The notes under the pieces are model-generated. The model was not told the DNA's origin and did no database searches. It saw only the letters and a list, made by a program, of their open reading frames with translations. Positions 26,539 to 35,429 of a stretch of DNA of 64,000 bases are shown here, piece by piece. A program made the translations under genes and the position numbers. The DNA lies in assembly GCA_038131795.1 (NCBI GenBank), contig JAYPQE010000003.1, forward strand, positions 1,674,001 to 1,738,000, in the 5' to 3' direction. Every line of letters begins with the position of its first letter. Positions within the stretch are counted from its first letter, which is position 1. The DNA is from Eutrophobius brisbanensis (GTDB taxonomy: Bacteria > Pseudomonadota > Gammaproteobacteria > Eutrophobiales > Eutrophobiaceae).

Positions 26539-28617
26539 TTAGTTAGTAACGTTCCAGGGCGCAGATGGATCCCTGTATATAACCTTTCCACCAACCACTG
26601 TTACCAGTGTCTTGTTATTTTCAAGTTCTGATTCCGGTTGTTCAAGATAGTTGTTCTCAATAATGGCAAAGTCCGCAAATTTACCCACTTCAAGTGAACC
26701 TATATAGTCCTCCGCCAGCATGGATTGGGCATTAGCATAAGTAAACAACTTCAACGCCACTACCCTGTCCACGGACTCTTCCGGGGCCGAGGTGCGCCCC
26801 GCCGCCGTACGGGTGGTAAAAAGCGGCATATGGCGGAACAACAGGTCCGGTGGCCCGGCACTGTGGGTCTCTGCCGCCACCCGAACACCGGCATCGATCA
26901 GGCTCTTCATGGGGGCCAGGAATTCATAGCCTTCTGGTCCGTAAAATGTATCGATAATATTTGGTTCATAGGTCAACGCGCGACGGATCTGCATGGGGAT
27001 GATAATGTTGTAGCGCTTCAGGCCGGCAATCACATCCGGCTCCTTACCCACCATGGTACCGTGGGCCATGAGAATACGCATCTCTCTAACCATCTCTTCG
27101 GTTACCGGCCCCTGGGCCACGGCTTCGTCAAGATAACCTATAAACTGACGCATACCATGACTACCCACGCCATGTAGACCGGCAATGCGCCAGCCCTTCA
27201 TCAAGGCATTATGCATACCGATGATTTCAGGTGTGCGCTGACCTTCTTCCAGAAAGCCACAACGCTCCCGGGACTTGGCCTCCTCGGCCACGTCAGGCAG
27301 ACCCGGCAGGTCCGGACCCAGGCAGGCAATCTCCGGGGTGTCCCAGGCACCTTCAGAGCCAATGCCATGGTTCCACAACCAGCGGTTTCCACTGCGTGGA
27401 CCAAATGACCAATGGGCACCCATGAAGGGATACACTGACTCGATGAAGTCAGGTGAATGTAATTCGTTTCTATGATGCTCATAGGTATAGGCATGGCGGA
27501 TGGGTAGACGGCCTTCTTTACGTAAAAGATAATGGTAGGCGCTCAGCTGGTGGGGAAAATCCACCCTGGAACCAAATGCCGTGATCCCGGACCGTGCCAT
27601 GTATTCAAATCCCTGTTTTACGGCCTCAGCATAGACCGGTGTGGGATAAGGCTTTTTGAGTATCTGCGTCTGCCAGGAGTTTTTTTCACCTGTACCCAGT
27701 ATGGCCCTCGCCCCGGCATTCCTGATATCCGGACGTATGCCCGTTACAGTCGCTTCCAGACCGGGCATCCACTCATTTGTTTTCTCCCAGCCAAGATCAT
27801 TAAAAATGATATAGGCATGACTACCGGTCAATCCTTGCAAGGCGCGACGCTGGTGGGCCACAACGTCCGCTAACAAGGTATCGTAGTCTTCATCATTATA
27901 GGCAACATTGGCCTCGCGCAGGATCTCAACGTCTTCAAGACTGTTATGCCTGCGGACCATCCCATCAGGTTCCCTGACGTTTCGCACACCCGCGTTGGCA
28001 GGATTATTTGGTAAGGCACCTGTGAGTCCTTCACGGGTAAAGGTCTGATCGGCAGGATCAGGTGTGCCTATCCAGCCTTCTGCAATGTCCCAGATTGTGG
28101 CTACCCCTTTCTCCGGGTTAGGACGTAACTCAATGAGGATCCATTCACCCGGTTGTACACTGGCTTCATCGACATACCGGGTTATCTTTTTATAGGTCTC
28201 TTCCGGAGTAGCCTCTACCATAACTCCCATAGAAACATGCTGGAGTTGCAATTCCTGCTCCGGCAGGTTTTCTTCTATGAGACTAAATGGGTGGGTATGA
28301 CTTTCGATAAAGCCAGGGATTAGCATTTTGCCACCCACATCGATCACCTGTGTATTGGGGCCCTTCATCCTTGCCAGATGTGCCGCAGAACCAATGGCAA
28401 CGATTTCTTCCCCCTTTACCGCTATTGCCTCGGCAATGGTACCGGGATCATCGTTTAAAGTATGTTCGTCCAGGGTCACCACAATGGCATTGGTATAAAT
28501 GGTATCCGGCCAGTTGATGATCTCATCGGGTACCTGTTGGGCAAAGACATAATTGCTGAATAAAAATGAAAAAAGAATAAAAATCGCCGGCTTATAGAGT
28601 TTGATATGTCTATTCAT
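26539..28617 (-). CDS. exported amidohydrolase family protein, copy A
   Basis: About 692 residues from the ATG at 28617, which is preceded by GAGAAG and yields a signal peptide ending near NYVFAQQ; the frame is open further upstream but that part is not protein-like. It belongs to the amidohydrolase family 3 (YtcJ-like): an N-terminal beta-sandwich strand IYTNAIVVTLDEH, metal motif ESHTHPF, HGVGSHGMRQF, LMAHGTMVGKEPD, and the C-terminal GSLEVGKFADFAIIE. Where relatives have GSDxP with a metal-binding Asp, this protein has AETHSAGPPD, so that Asp appears lost. Substrate unknown. It is about 95% identical at the DNA level over the 3' part to the copy at 30.6-32.7 kb. Confidence 0.85.
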   Translation of the reverse strand: MNRHIKLYKPAIFILFSFLFSNYVFAQQVPDEIINWPDTIYTNAIVVTLDEHTLNDDPGTIAEAIAVKGEEIVAIGSAAHLARMKGPNTQVIDVGGKMLIPGFIESHTHPFSLIEENLPEQELQLQHVSMGVMVEATPEETYKKITRYVDEASVQPGEWILIELRPNPEKGVATIWDIAEGWIGTPDPADQTFTREGLTGALPNNPANAGVRNVREPDGMVRRHNSLEDVEILREANVAYNDEDYDTLLADVVAHQRRALQGLTGSHAYIIFNDLGWEKTNEWMPGLEATVTGIRPDIRNAGARAILGTGEKNSWQTQILKKPYPTPVYAEAVKQGFEYMARSGITAFGSRVDFPHQLSAYHYLLRKEGRLPIRHAYTYEHHRNELHSPDFIESVYPFMGAHWSFGPRSGNRWLWNHGIGSEGAWDTPEIACLGPDLPGLPDVAEEAKSRERCGFLEEGQRTPEIIGMHNALMKGWRIAGLHGVGSHGMRQFIGYLDEAVAQGPVTEEMVREMRILMAHGTMVGKEPDVIAGLKRYNIIIPMQIRRALTYEPNIIDTFYGPEGYEFLAPMKSLIDAGVRVAAETHSAGPPDLLFRHMPLFTTRTAAGRTSAPEESVDRVVALKLFTYANAQSMLAEDYIGSLEVGKFADFAIIENNYLEQPESELENNKTLVTVVGGKVIYRDPSAPWNVTN

Positions 28618-28907
28618 AATCTTCTCGCTTTCCATGATTTGAAATGTTTTTTTCTCAGTCAGACATGCAAGACTTTGTCTGCTGGTATGAAACTTATTAT
28701 AACCAAAGAATTTGACATTATGTGTAAATATGTAGGAATACGGCAATTTAATATTTATCATACAAAACAAATAGTTATAATTATTCACCTGGTCAGGCAA
28801 GGCTAGGACTTTATACCCGGGTGACTTATACTTGTCCTATTGCTTACCTGCTATTGCAGATCAGCCTATCAATCTAAAGATCTATCTGAATATTTGGGAG
28901 GGGAGAC

Positions 28908-30599
28908 ATGGTTAAGTTACGACCATACAATCAACATTTATTTTTCGTTTATGCCTGTTTAGTTCTATTCAATGTGCCAGGTCATTCACAGGCACAGGCA
29001 ATTAAATCATGTGATAGTTACCTTCCCTCTTCCCGTACCGTCAATGGACATGAAGTGGGTCCAAAATCCTGCCAGATGCAGGAGACAGAACTTACCTATA
29101 AAGACCGTGAATATATCAGGGTTGATTTAGGGTTAAATGGTACAGCTGAAGGCTATGTTACCCGGTCCCGTAATTATAAAGAGTACCTTACTAACGCCCC
29201 TGAGCTGGTCTTCCCACAGGCCCAGGCGTCAGATGTTCAGGAACCTGTATTTGCCGTGGCCAATTATGAAAGAATCAGAGGTGCTGCAGTGCTACTGGTC
29301 TATCCTAAATCACGACGAGACTGGAACGGTAAATTATGGGTAACCGCCCACGGCAGGGGCAGGTCCTTTAAAAACGGTTCGCTTAAAAGATGGGATAAAT
29401 ACCTGGATCCAGAAGCGCCCATCGCAACCTTCAATAAACTACAAAAGGCCATGTTGTCCCTTGGGTATGCCATCGCCGTTACCCGGCGTACCAGTGAAGA
29501 GGATGTGGGAGAAGTTATAACGACTCTGGAAGATGGAACCGTTGTTGATTGGGTAGCATTCAATGATAGCCATTCACTTATAAAAGACTACACTGCCGTT
29601 GCCGAGATCGCCCTGAGACGGCGCATGGGCAAAACACCTGAGAAGACATTTTTGTATGGCAAATCTGCCGGTGCACGCCTGGCACGTGGTATGAATTATT
29701 TTGGTCAACGGCTGAACCAGGACAATAATGGTCAGCCAGTTTTTGATGGCTTTCTGGTGGATGATTCTGCCGCGGGTACCTGGTTACCGGTAGTGATGGA
29801 AAATGGCCGGGATGTTTTACTAACTACCGCAGAAGAAAAAGCCGCCTTTGTTCCCCAGCTGGAACTTGCACACCAGGCCTACTGGAATTTCAACAATCAT
29901 GATTTACCCGAGTTCGTCACATACAGCTTTCTTGCCAACAAATATAACAATGCCAGGATACTGACGGAAAAGGGGCTGGCAGATAAGTTTCGCATATACG
30001 AAATCAGACAATTGAGTCACGACGGCGGCTCTTCCACTGCTGATGGAAGAAGAGGAAAGTTACAAATCCTGGATCTTTCATTACTGATGGAAGGGGCAAT
30101 CAAGATGCTGGATGGCTGGGTAGCAGGTGAACCTCCTCCTGCATCCAGATCAGACTATCCTGTTATAGGCGATATCAACAGTGATGGTAGAATAGACAAC
30201 CCCGCGCTGTCTTACCCTGAAGTAGCCTGTCCACTGGGTAAATTTTATCCTTTTCCAAGAAGCGGATCGGGAGCGACATCGTGGGCTGCCTTTACCGGTG
30301 AGGGGATAGAACCCCGCGATGAAAACGGAGTTTTCGTAGACTTGAATAACAACGGTCTGTGGGACTTTCGTGAGACCCCAGAACAGGCCTGGCAACGTCT
30401 CGGTTTACTGCGACCGGGAGAGTCACTGACCCGTACCCGATATGTGGATTGCGTCAGAAGTGCCGCATCAGCGCTGGCAGAAGAAGGTTTTTTCGACCCG
30501 GAAGTGGTTGAAGCCTATGTTACCAATGCCCGCTCAAAAAATCTGACGCCATCGTCAGATGATGAGCATGCATTGATATACTTCTCCAGGTTTCAGTAA
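28908..30599 (+). CDS. exported alpha/beta-hydrolase with calcium-type loops
   Basis: A 563-residue secreted or periplasmic hydrolase; start fixed by GGAGGGGA before ATG, with signal peptide ending near SQAQA. The nucleophile motif GKSAG lies near residue 252 (FLYGKSAGARLARGMNY), a candidate acid in DGFLVDDSAAG and a candidate His in QLSHDGG. Two Asp/Asn-rich loops of EF-hand or dockerin type, DINSDGRID (residue ~422) and DLNNNGLWD (~478), are inserted in the C-terminal third, so calcium binding is likely. It belongs to a large-chain alpha/beta hydrolase family without an assigned substrate. It sits between the two amidohydrolase copies, divergent from copy A and convergent with copy B. Confidence 0.78.
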   Translation: MVKLRPYNQHLFFVYACLVLFNVPGHSQAQAIKSCDSYLPSSRTVNGHEVGPKSCQMQETELTYKDREYIRVDLGLNGTAEGYVTRSRNYKEYLTNAPELVFPQAQASDVQEPVFAVANYERIRGAAVLLVYPKSRRDWNGKLWVTAHGRGRSFKNGSLKRWDKYLDPEAPIATFNKLQKAMLSLGYAIAVTRRTSEEDVGEVITTLEDGTVVDWVAFNDSHSLIKDYTAVAEIALRRRMGKTPEKTFLYGKSAGARLARGMNYFGQRLNQDNNGQPVFDGFLVDDSAAGTWLPVVMENGRDVLLTTAEEKAAFVPQLELAHQAYWNFNNHDLPEFVTYSFLANKYNNARILTEKGLADKFRIYEIRQLSHDGGSSTADGRRGKLQILDLSLLMEGAIKMLDGWVAGEPPPASRSDYPVIGDINSDGRIDNPALSYPEVACPLGKFYPFPRSGSGATSWAAFTGEGIEPRDENGVFVDLNNNGLWDFRETPEQAWQRLGLLRPGESLTRTRYVDCVRSAASALAEEGFFDPEVVEAYVTNARSKNLTPSSDDEHALIYFSRFQ

Positions 30600-30604
30600 C
30601 CAAA

Positions 30605-30642
30605 GGGGTCAGATGAAAATTGTCATCTGACCCCATTTTTTT
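30605..30642. terminator. bidirectional terminator between convergent genes
   Basis: GGGGTCAGATG at 30605-30615 pairs with CATCTGACCCC at 30624-30634, followed by ATTTTTTT. The hairpin starts 5 bp after the stop of the hydrolase, and the T-run reaches into the stop codon of the convergent amidohydrolase copy B. A strong rho-independent terminator rightward; leftward it has only a short T-run. Confidence 0.8.
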
Positions 30643-32728
30643 AATTAAGTACCGTCCAGGGGGCCTCGGGGTCTTGATAGACCACTTCCCCACCAACGAT
30701 GGTGATCAGGTTCTTGTTATTTTCAAGTTCTGATTCCGGCTGTTCCAGATAATTGTTCTCGATTATGGCAAAGTCCGCAAATTTACCCACTTCAAGTGAA
30801 CCTATATAGTCCTCCGCCAGGAGAGCGGATGCATTGGCATAGGTAAATAACTTCAATGCCACGACCCTGTCCACGGACTCTTCCGGGGCCGAGGTGCGCC
30901 CCGCCGCCGTACGGGTAGTAAAGAGCGGCATATGGCGGAACAACAGGTCCGGTGGCCCGGCACTGTGGGTCTCTGCCGCCACCCGGACACCGGCGTCGAT
31001 CAGACTCTTCATGGGGGCCAGGAATTCATAGCCTTCTGGTCCATAGAAAGTATCGATAACGTTTGGCTCAGAGGTCAACGCGCGACGGATCTGCATGGGG
31101 ATGATAATGTTGTAGCGCTTCAAACCGGCAATCACATCCGGTTCCTTACCCACCATGGTACCGTGGGCCATGAGGATACGCATCTCTCTCACCATCTCTT
31201 CGGTTACCGGCCCCTGGGCCACGGCTTCGTCAAGATAACCAACAAATTGACGCATACCATGGCTGCCTACACCGTGTAGACCGGCAATACGCCAACCATT
31301 CATAAGGGCCTTGTGCATTCCGTTGATCTCGGGTGTGCGCTGGCCATCTTCCAGAAAGCCACAACGCTCCCGGGACTTGGCCTCTTCGGCCACGTCAGGC
31401 AGACCCGGCAGATCCGGACCCAGGCAGGCAATCTCCGGGGTGTCCCAGGCACCTTCAGAGCCAATGCCGTGGACCCACAACCAGCGGTTGCCACTGCGGG
31501 GCCCGGCAGACCAGTGCGCTCCCATAAAGGAATAAACATCCTCTATGAATTTTGGTCGCTGAAGTTCATGTCGATGCATCTCATAGGAATAGGCATGACG
31601 GATGGGCAGACGGCCATCCCGTCTTAGTAAATAATGATATGCGCTTAACTGGTAAGAAAAATTGACCCTGGAACCAAATGCCGTGATCCCGGAGCGGGCC
31701 ATGTATTCAAACCCTTTTTTCACGGCCTCTGCATAGACCGGTGTGGGATAGGGCTTACGCAAAACGCGGTCATGCCAGAAACGCTTTTCTCCTGTTCCTA
31801 ACAATGCCCTGCCACCGGCATTTTCCAAATCAGGTCGGATACCGGTCACTGTTTCTTCAAGACCGGGAAAGTATTTATCGGATTCCGCCCACCCCAGGTC
31901 ATTAAAAACGATATAAGCATGACTGCCTATGAGTCCTTGTAAGGCACGCCGCTGGTGGGCCACCACATCGGCCACCAGGGTATCGTAGTCATCAACTAAA
32001 CCGTAATACTCATATGCAGTGGGTTCTGCTTCCCGTAAGGTCTCCACATCTTCTATGGAGTTATGACGGAGTATCTGACCATCCAGGGCGTCTACATTCC
32101 TGATGCCTGCATTGGCAGGATTGTCAGGAAAAATTTCGTTCATCATCTGTCGGGTAAAGGTCTGGTCGGCTTCCTTGATTGTGCCTATCCACCCCTCAGC
32201 GATGTCCCAAACCGTGGGGACACCTTTTTCCGGGTTGGGGATCATCTGGACCAGTACCCATTCCCCCGGCTTAATCTCAACTTCTGAGACATATTGGGCG
32301 ATCTTATCTGCGGTTTCCTGAGGGGTGGCCTCTACCTGTACACCCAGTGTGACATGGGGCAGGGCCAGTTCCCGCTCCGGCAGGTATTGCTCAAAGGTTC
32401 CGAAAGGGTGTGTATGGCTTTCAATAAATCCGGGTATCATCATTTTACCACCCAGGTCGATGACCGTTGTCTGCGGGCCACGCAGTTTTAATATCTCGTC
32501 TGCTGGTCCCACCGCCTGAATGACCTCTCCATTGACAGCAATGGCTTCAGCAATGGTACCGGGATCATCATTCATGGCGTGTTCATCCAGCGTAACGACT
32601 ATGGTGTTGGTATAGATCGTATCTGGCCAGACTACTGCCTGTTCTGGCACCTGCTGTGCAGGCAACTGAGTCACGACCATGGACAGCCAGGTGATTATTA
32701 TAATCTGGTGATATTTAGTCCTAAGCAT
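30641..32728 (-). CDS. exported amidohydrolase family protein, copy B
   Basis: About 695 residues from the ATG preceded by CGGGGGGAAGT, with signal peptide ending near TQLPAQQ. Same family and motifs as copy A: IYTNTIVVTLDEH, ESHTHPF, HGVGSHGMRQF, LMAHGTMVGKEPD and the altered AETHSAGPPD site. The N-terminal third differs clearly from copy A while the rest is almost identical, consistent with gene conversion after duplication. It lies downstream of the receptor gene at 32864-34963 on the same strand, and may belong to the leftward unit PQQ dehydrogenase, cytochrome c, receptor, amidohydrolase. That arrangement suggests it acts on the compound imported or oxidised there (inference). Confidence 0.85.
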   Translation of the reverse strand: MLRTKYHQIIIITWLSMVVTQLPAQQVPEQAVVWPDTIYTNTIVVTLDEHAMNDDPGTIAEAIAVNGEVIQAVGPADEILKLRGPQTTVIDLGGKMMIPGFIESHTHPFGTFEQYLPERELALPHVTLGVQVEATPQETADKIAQYVSEVEIKPGEWVLVQMIPNPEKGVPTVWDIAEGWIGTIKEADQTFTRQMMNEIFPDNPANAGIRNVDALDGQILRHNSIEDVETLREAEPTAYEYYGLVDDYDTLVADVVAHQRRALQGLIGSHAYIVFNDLGWAESDKYFPGLEETVTGIRPDLENAGGRALLGTGEKRFWHDRVLRKPYPTPVYAEAVKKGFEYMARSGITAFGSRVNFSYQLSAYHYLLRRDGRLPIRHAYSYEMHRHELQRPKFIEDVYSFMGAHWSAGPRSGNRWLWVHGIGSEGAWDTPEIACLGPDLPGLPDVAEEAKSRERCGFLEDGQRTPEINGMHKALMNGWRIAGLHGVGSHGMRQFVGYLDEAVAQGPVTEEMVREMRILMAHGTMVGKEPDVIAGLKRYNIIIPMQIRRALTSEPNVIDTFYGPEGYEFLAPMKSLIDAGVRVAAETHSAGPPDLLFRHMPLFTTRTAAGRTSAPEESVDRVVALKLFTYANASALLAEDYIGSLEVGKFADFAIIENNYLEQPESELENNKNLITIVGGEVVYQDPEAPWTVLN

Positions 32729-32863
32729 ACTTCCCCCCGAGAGTCTGATAGTTATTTTGGCAGGCGTCCTGCATGCCTTAGATGTCATTATAGACAGATT
32801 TAGCTGTAAATTTTAAGTGAAAGGAAAAAACGGCCTATAGCAAAGAAAATTCAGGCTAATTGT

Positions 32864-34963
32864 CTAGAAAGAACCTGTGGCACGGAAAAAAATCCGTTGA
32901 CCACTGTCGCCGATGCGTGATTCCCTTCGCCGCAAGGGTGTCAATGAGCGTTCCCCTATATAAATAGTACGCTCGCGTGTGACGGTATAGTTAAGTAGAT
33001 TCGTCGCCTCCAGACTGAGTTTGATTCCAAACCATCTTGAGGTCTCGACAAATGCAGACAGGTCAAAACCTTCGTTATGTATATCCAGCTCATTGGCCTC
33101 ATACACCACCCGGCGACCTCGTTCGGCCAGTCCCACTCCCCACGAGATCTGGGCCTGCTCAATATCCTGGCGAAAATCTATATCAAATGCATAGCGATTT
33201 TCGTTACGGAAAATTACATCCCCCCTGAAACCACCCTCACCTGATAAATTCCGGTTTTCTCCAGTGACCGGGTCCACAACGGTTGAATCCTGCCACCTGA
33301 GGTTAACGGTTAACTGGCCATGGTCTATGCCAAGACTATCCAGCGGCCAGGTGGTCTCAGCTATGACCCCCCAACGCCTGCCGGCGCCGATATTTCCGGG
33401 GGCCTCCCGCGTGGCAGTGATGGGTAAAAGATCCAGCACATCATCAATCCAGTGGTGAAAGCCTGTAAGTTTAAAGACCCCCACATCGGCGAATCGTAAT
33501 TCATGACTGAGTTCAGTTACCCAGGTACTGTCAGGGTGAAGATCAGGATTACCGAGAATAACATCATCATCCTCAAACACAGAGGCACTGACAAAATCAG
33601 TAAAATCCAGCTGGGCCACTTCCCTTTCAAACCGCATTCTGGTCTGTACCCCTTGCCTGGCTGAGTAGGTAACAATGGCCCTGGGTTTGATAAATGAAAA
33701 ACTGCGTTCCTGATTGGCATCTCCCGTCTGGGTGATGGTGGAATGTTCCCAACCTATGCCCGCATCAAAATCAAAATTCCCCAGAGACCATGAATCCTGG
33801 AGCTGAAGGTTCCAGCGCTCTTCCTCAACCCGGGTATTACCCCCGGGCACATCAATCACAACAGGCCCTGCGCCGGTATCGTCCGTTAAAATTTGTTCAT
33901 TATCCAGGACATTAAACGCCCGCTCTATATCCAGTTGTACGGCATGCCCGGTAAATCCGCTCCAATCTGTTTCTAACCGGGTAATCAATTCATAGTCGGT
34001 AAATTTTTCATCCTCCAGCTGGAACCGGGTACGATTGCCATCAAAATCCAGGTCTTCCTGTGATTGTTGGGGATCACCATCTAATAACGCATACAAGACA
34101 ATACCCTTGGCCGATAAATTGTCACTGAATGACCTTTCTGCATCAAAACTCATATCCAGTCTGATATTTCGGCGCAAGGTTGTAATGACTTCACTGTTGG
34201 GTTCTTCACCCACTCCCTGGGGAAAATTATCAAAATAGAAATAAATATTTCTATTCTCGATACCAACCTTGGAATTAAGCTGAACAAAGGTCTCTCCCAG
34301 CCAGGAAGAGGCGTTTAAATAGGCATTGGCATTCGGTCCATGACCATCATCCACATTGGTCCTGATTTCAGTCAGGGTACCATCACCATCAAATGTACGC
34401 ACTGTACCCGGGTCGCCAAATTTGGCCCACCGGGCATCCACCCCCACATTAAACTCAATGTCATTCCAGTTGTCTGAAAGCGAAATACTACCGCCCGGTG
34501 AACTCCCGGTCCCCACCGTTTCCCGCCAGTGTAATTCCCAGCGGTAAATTGTTGGAGAGTCCTGACTCAGTACTACATTCACTACTTCAATATGTCCCTG
34601 CAGGTCAATGTCCCTGACCTTGATTCGAATCAATTCAATTTTTTCCACCTGATCTGCGGAGATCCGTGCAAGGATGGCAGACGGGGCATCCCCCTTGGTG
34701 CTGGGGCGTTTATCATTGATGAGGACATTTCCAACGGAGGTCCCAAAACCGCGCAGGTCACCACCGTCATCAAGGGAGAACCCGGGCACCCGGTTAACCA
34801 TCTCTAGCGCAGTATTGACCTGATAGCGTTGGAAAAATTCTGGCGGATAAGTAACGTTATCACTGCCCTGAGAACCACTGTCTGGTACCTGGGCAATAAC
34901 TGGGATATGTAACAGCCATAAACAGGACACGCATATCCAAACAACACGATTTATATATGTCAT
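32864..34963 (-). CDS. TonB-dependent receptor-like outer-membrane protein, sixth paralogue
   Basis: About 699 residues from an ATG with AGG upstream, giving MTYINRVVWI as in array copy 1; a GTG five codons earlier also exists. Signal peptide ends near PVIAQ. It has SDNVTYPPEFFQRYQVNTA, plug block INDKRPSTKGDAPSAILARI, and barrel blocks DVILGNPDLHP, HHWIDDVLDLLPIT, EAPGNIGAGRRWG and RWQDSTVVDP, ending in TGSF. It is clearly the same subfamily as the five-gene array 13 kb away, but stands in an operon-like row with a cytochrome c and a PQQ dehydrogenase, which ties this receptor subfamily to uptake of the dehydrogenase substrate (inference). Confidence 0.82.
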   Translation of the reverse strand: MTYINRVVWICVSCLWLLHIPVIAQVPDSGSQGSDNVTYPPEFFQRYQVNTALEMVNRVPGFSLDDGGDLRGFGTSVGNVLINDKRPSTKGDAPSAILARISADQVEKIELIRIKVRDIDLQGHIEVVNVVLSQDSPTIYRWELHWRETVGTGSSPGGSISLSDNWNDIEFNVGVDARWAKFGDPGTVRTFDGDGTLTEIRTNVDDGHGPNANAYLNASSWLGETFVQLNSKVGIENRNIYFYFDNFPQGVGEEPNSEVITTLRRNIRLDMSFDAERSFSDNLSAKGIVLYALLDGDPQQSQEDLDFDGNRTRFQLEDEKFTDYELITRLETDWSGFTGHAVQLDIERAFNVLDNEQILTDDTGAGPVVIDVPGGNTRVEEERWNLQLQDSWSLGNFDFDAGIGWEHSTITQTGDANQERSFSFIKPRAIVTYSARQGVQTRMRFEREVAQLDFTDFVSASVFEDDDVILGNPDLHPDSTWVTELSHELRFADVGVFKLTGFHHWIDDVLDLLPITATREAPGNIGAGRRWGVIAETTWPLDSLGIDHGQLTVNLRWQDSTVVDPVTGENRNLSGEGGFRGDVIFRNENRYAFDIDFRQDIEQAQISWGVGLAERGRRVVYEANELDIHNEGFDLSAFVETSRWFGIKLSLEATNLLNYTVTRERTIYIGERSLTPLRRRESRIGDSGQRIFFRATGSF

Positions 34964-35036
34964 TGCCTGTGAACGCACGCGGTTAAAACACCAGCCATTT
35001 TTAAATTTTAAAAACGGAGTAAATTAGCGATGCGTC

Positions 35037-35414
35037 CTAATTTCCTTCATCCCCTGCAGAGAACCCATTCAATGAAAGTAAGTAGGCAATGACATTCATA
35101 TAGCTTTCCGTTGACAGACTGCCTGGAGAATCCTGGGGCATGGTGGTACTGATTAAATCATAATAATCACTTAACAATGCCTCGGTATCATCGGATTGTT
35201 TGAATATGGTTCGAAAGTCACGCGGGATATGACAGGTACGACAAACATTATTGAAGGTACTCCTGCCGCTTTGTGCCTGCTCAGTTGTAAATACACCCTG
35301 TAGTACACCTGCAAATGATTCTTCCTGCGCTGTCGTAGCACAGGCCGACAACACCAACAGAGAAAAAATGGTAAACAACGTTAACAGAGTTTTTTTATTA
35401 TTATATTTCATCAT
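35037..35414 (-). CDS. small cytochrome c lipoprotein
   Basis: A 125-residue protein with a lipoprotein signal (LLVLSACATT, lipobox LSAC), then one haem c site CRTCH (about residue 59) and a distal-Met candidate in ISTTMPQDSPGSL; the class I cytochrome fold length fits. It lies 15 bp downstream of the PQQ dehydrogenase gene on the same strand, so it is probably the direct electron acceptor of that enzyme, anchored to a membrane facing the periplasm. Confidence 0.85.
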   Translation of the reverse strand: MMKYNNKKTLLTLFTIFSLLVLSACATTAQEESFAGVLQGVFTTEQAQSGRSTFNNVCRTCHIPRDFRTIFKQSDDTEALLSDYYDLISTTMPQDSPGSLSTESYMNVIAYLLSLNGFSAGDEGN

Positions 35415-35429
35415 TTGTACTCCATGTTA

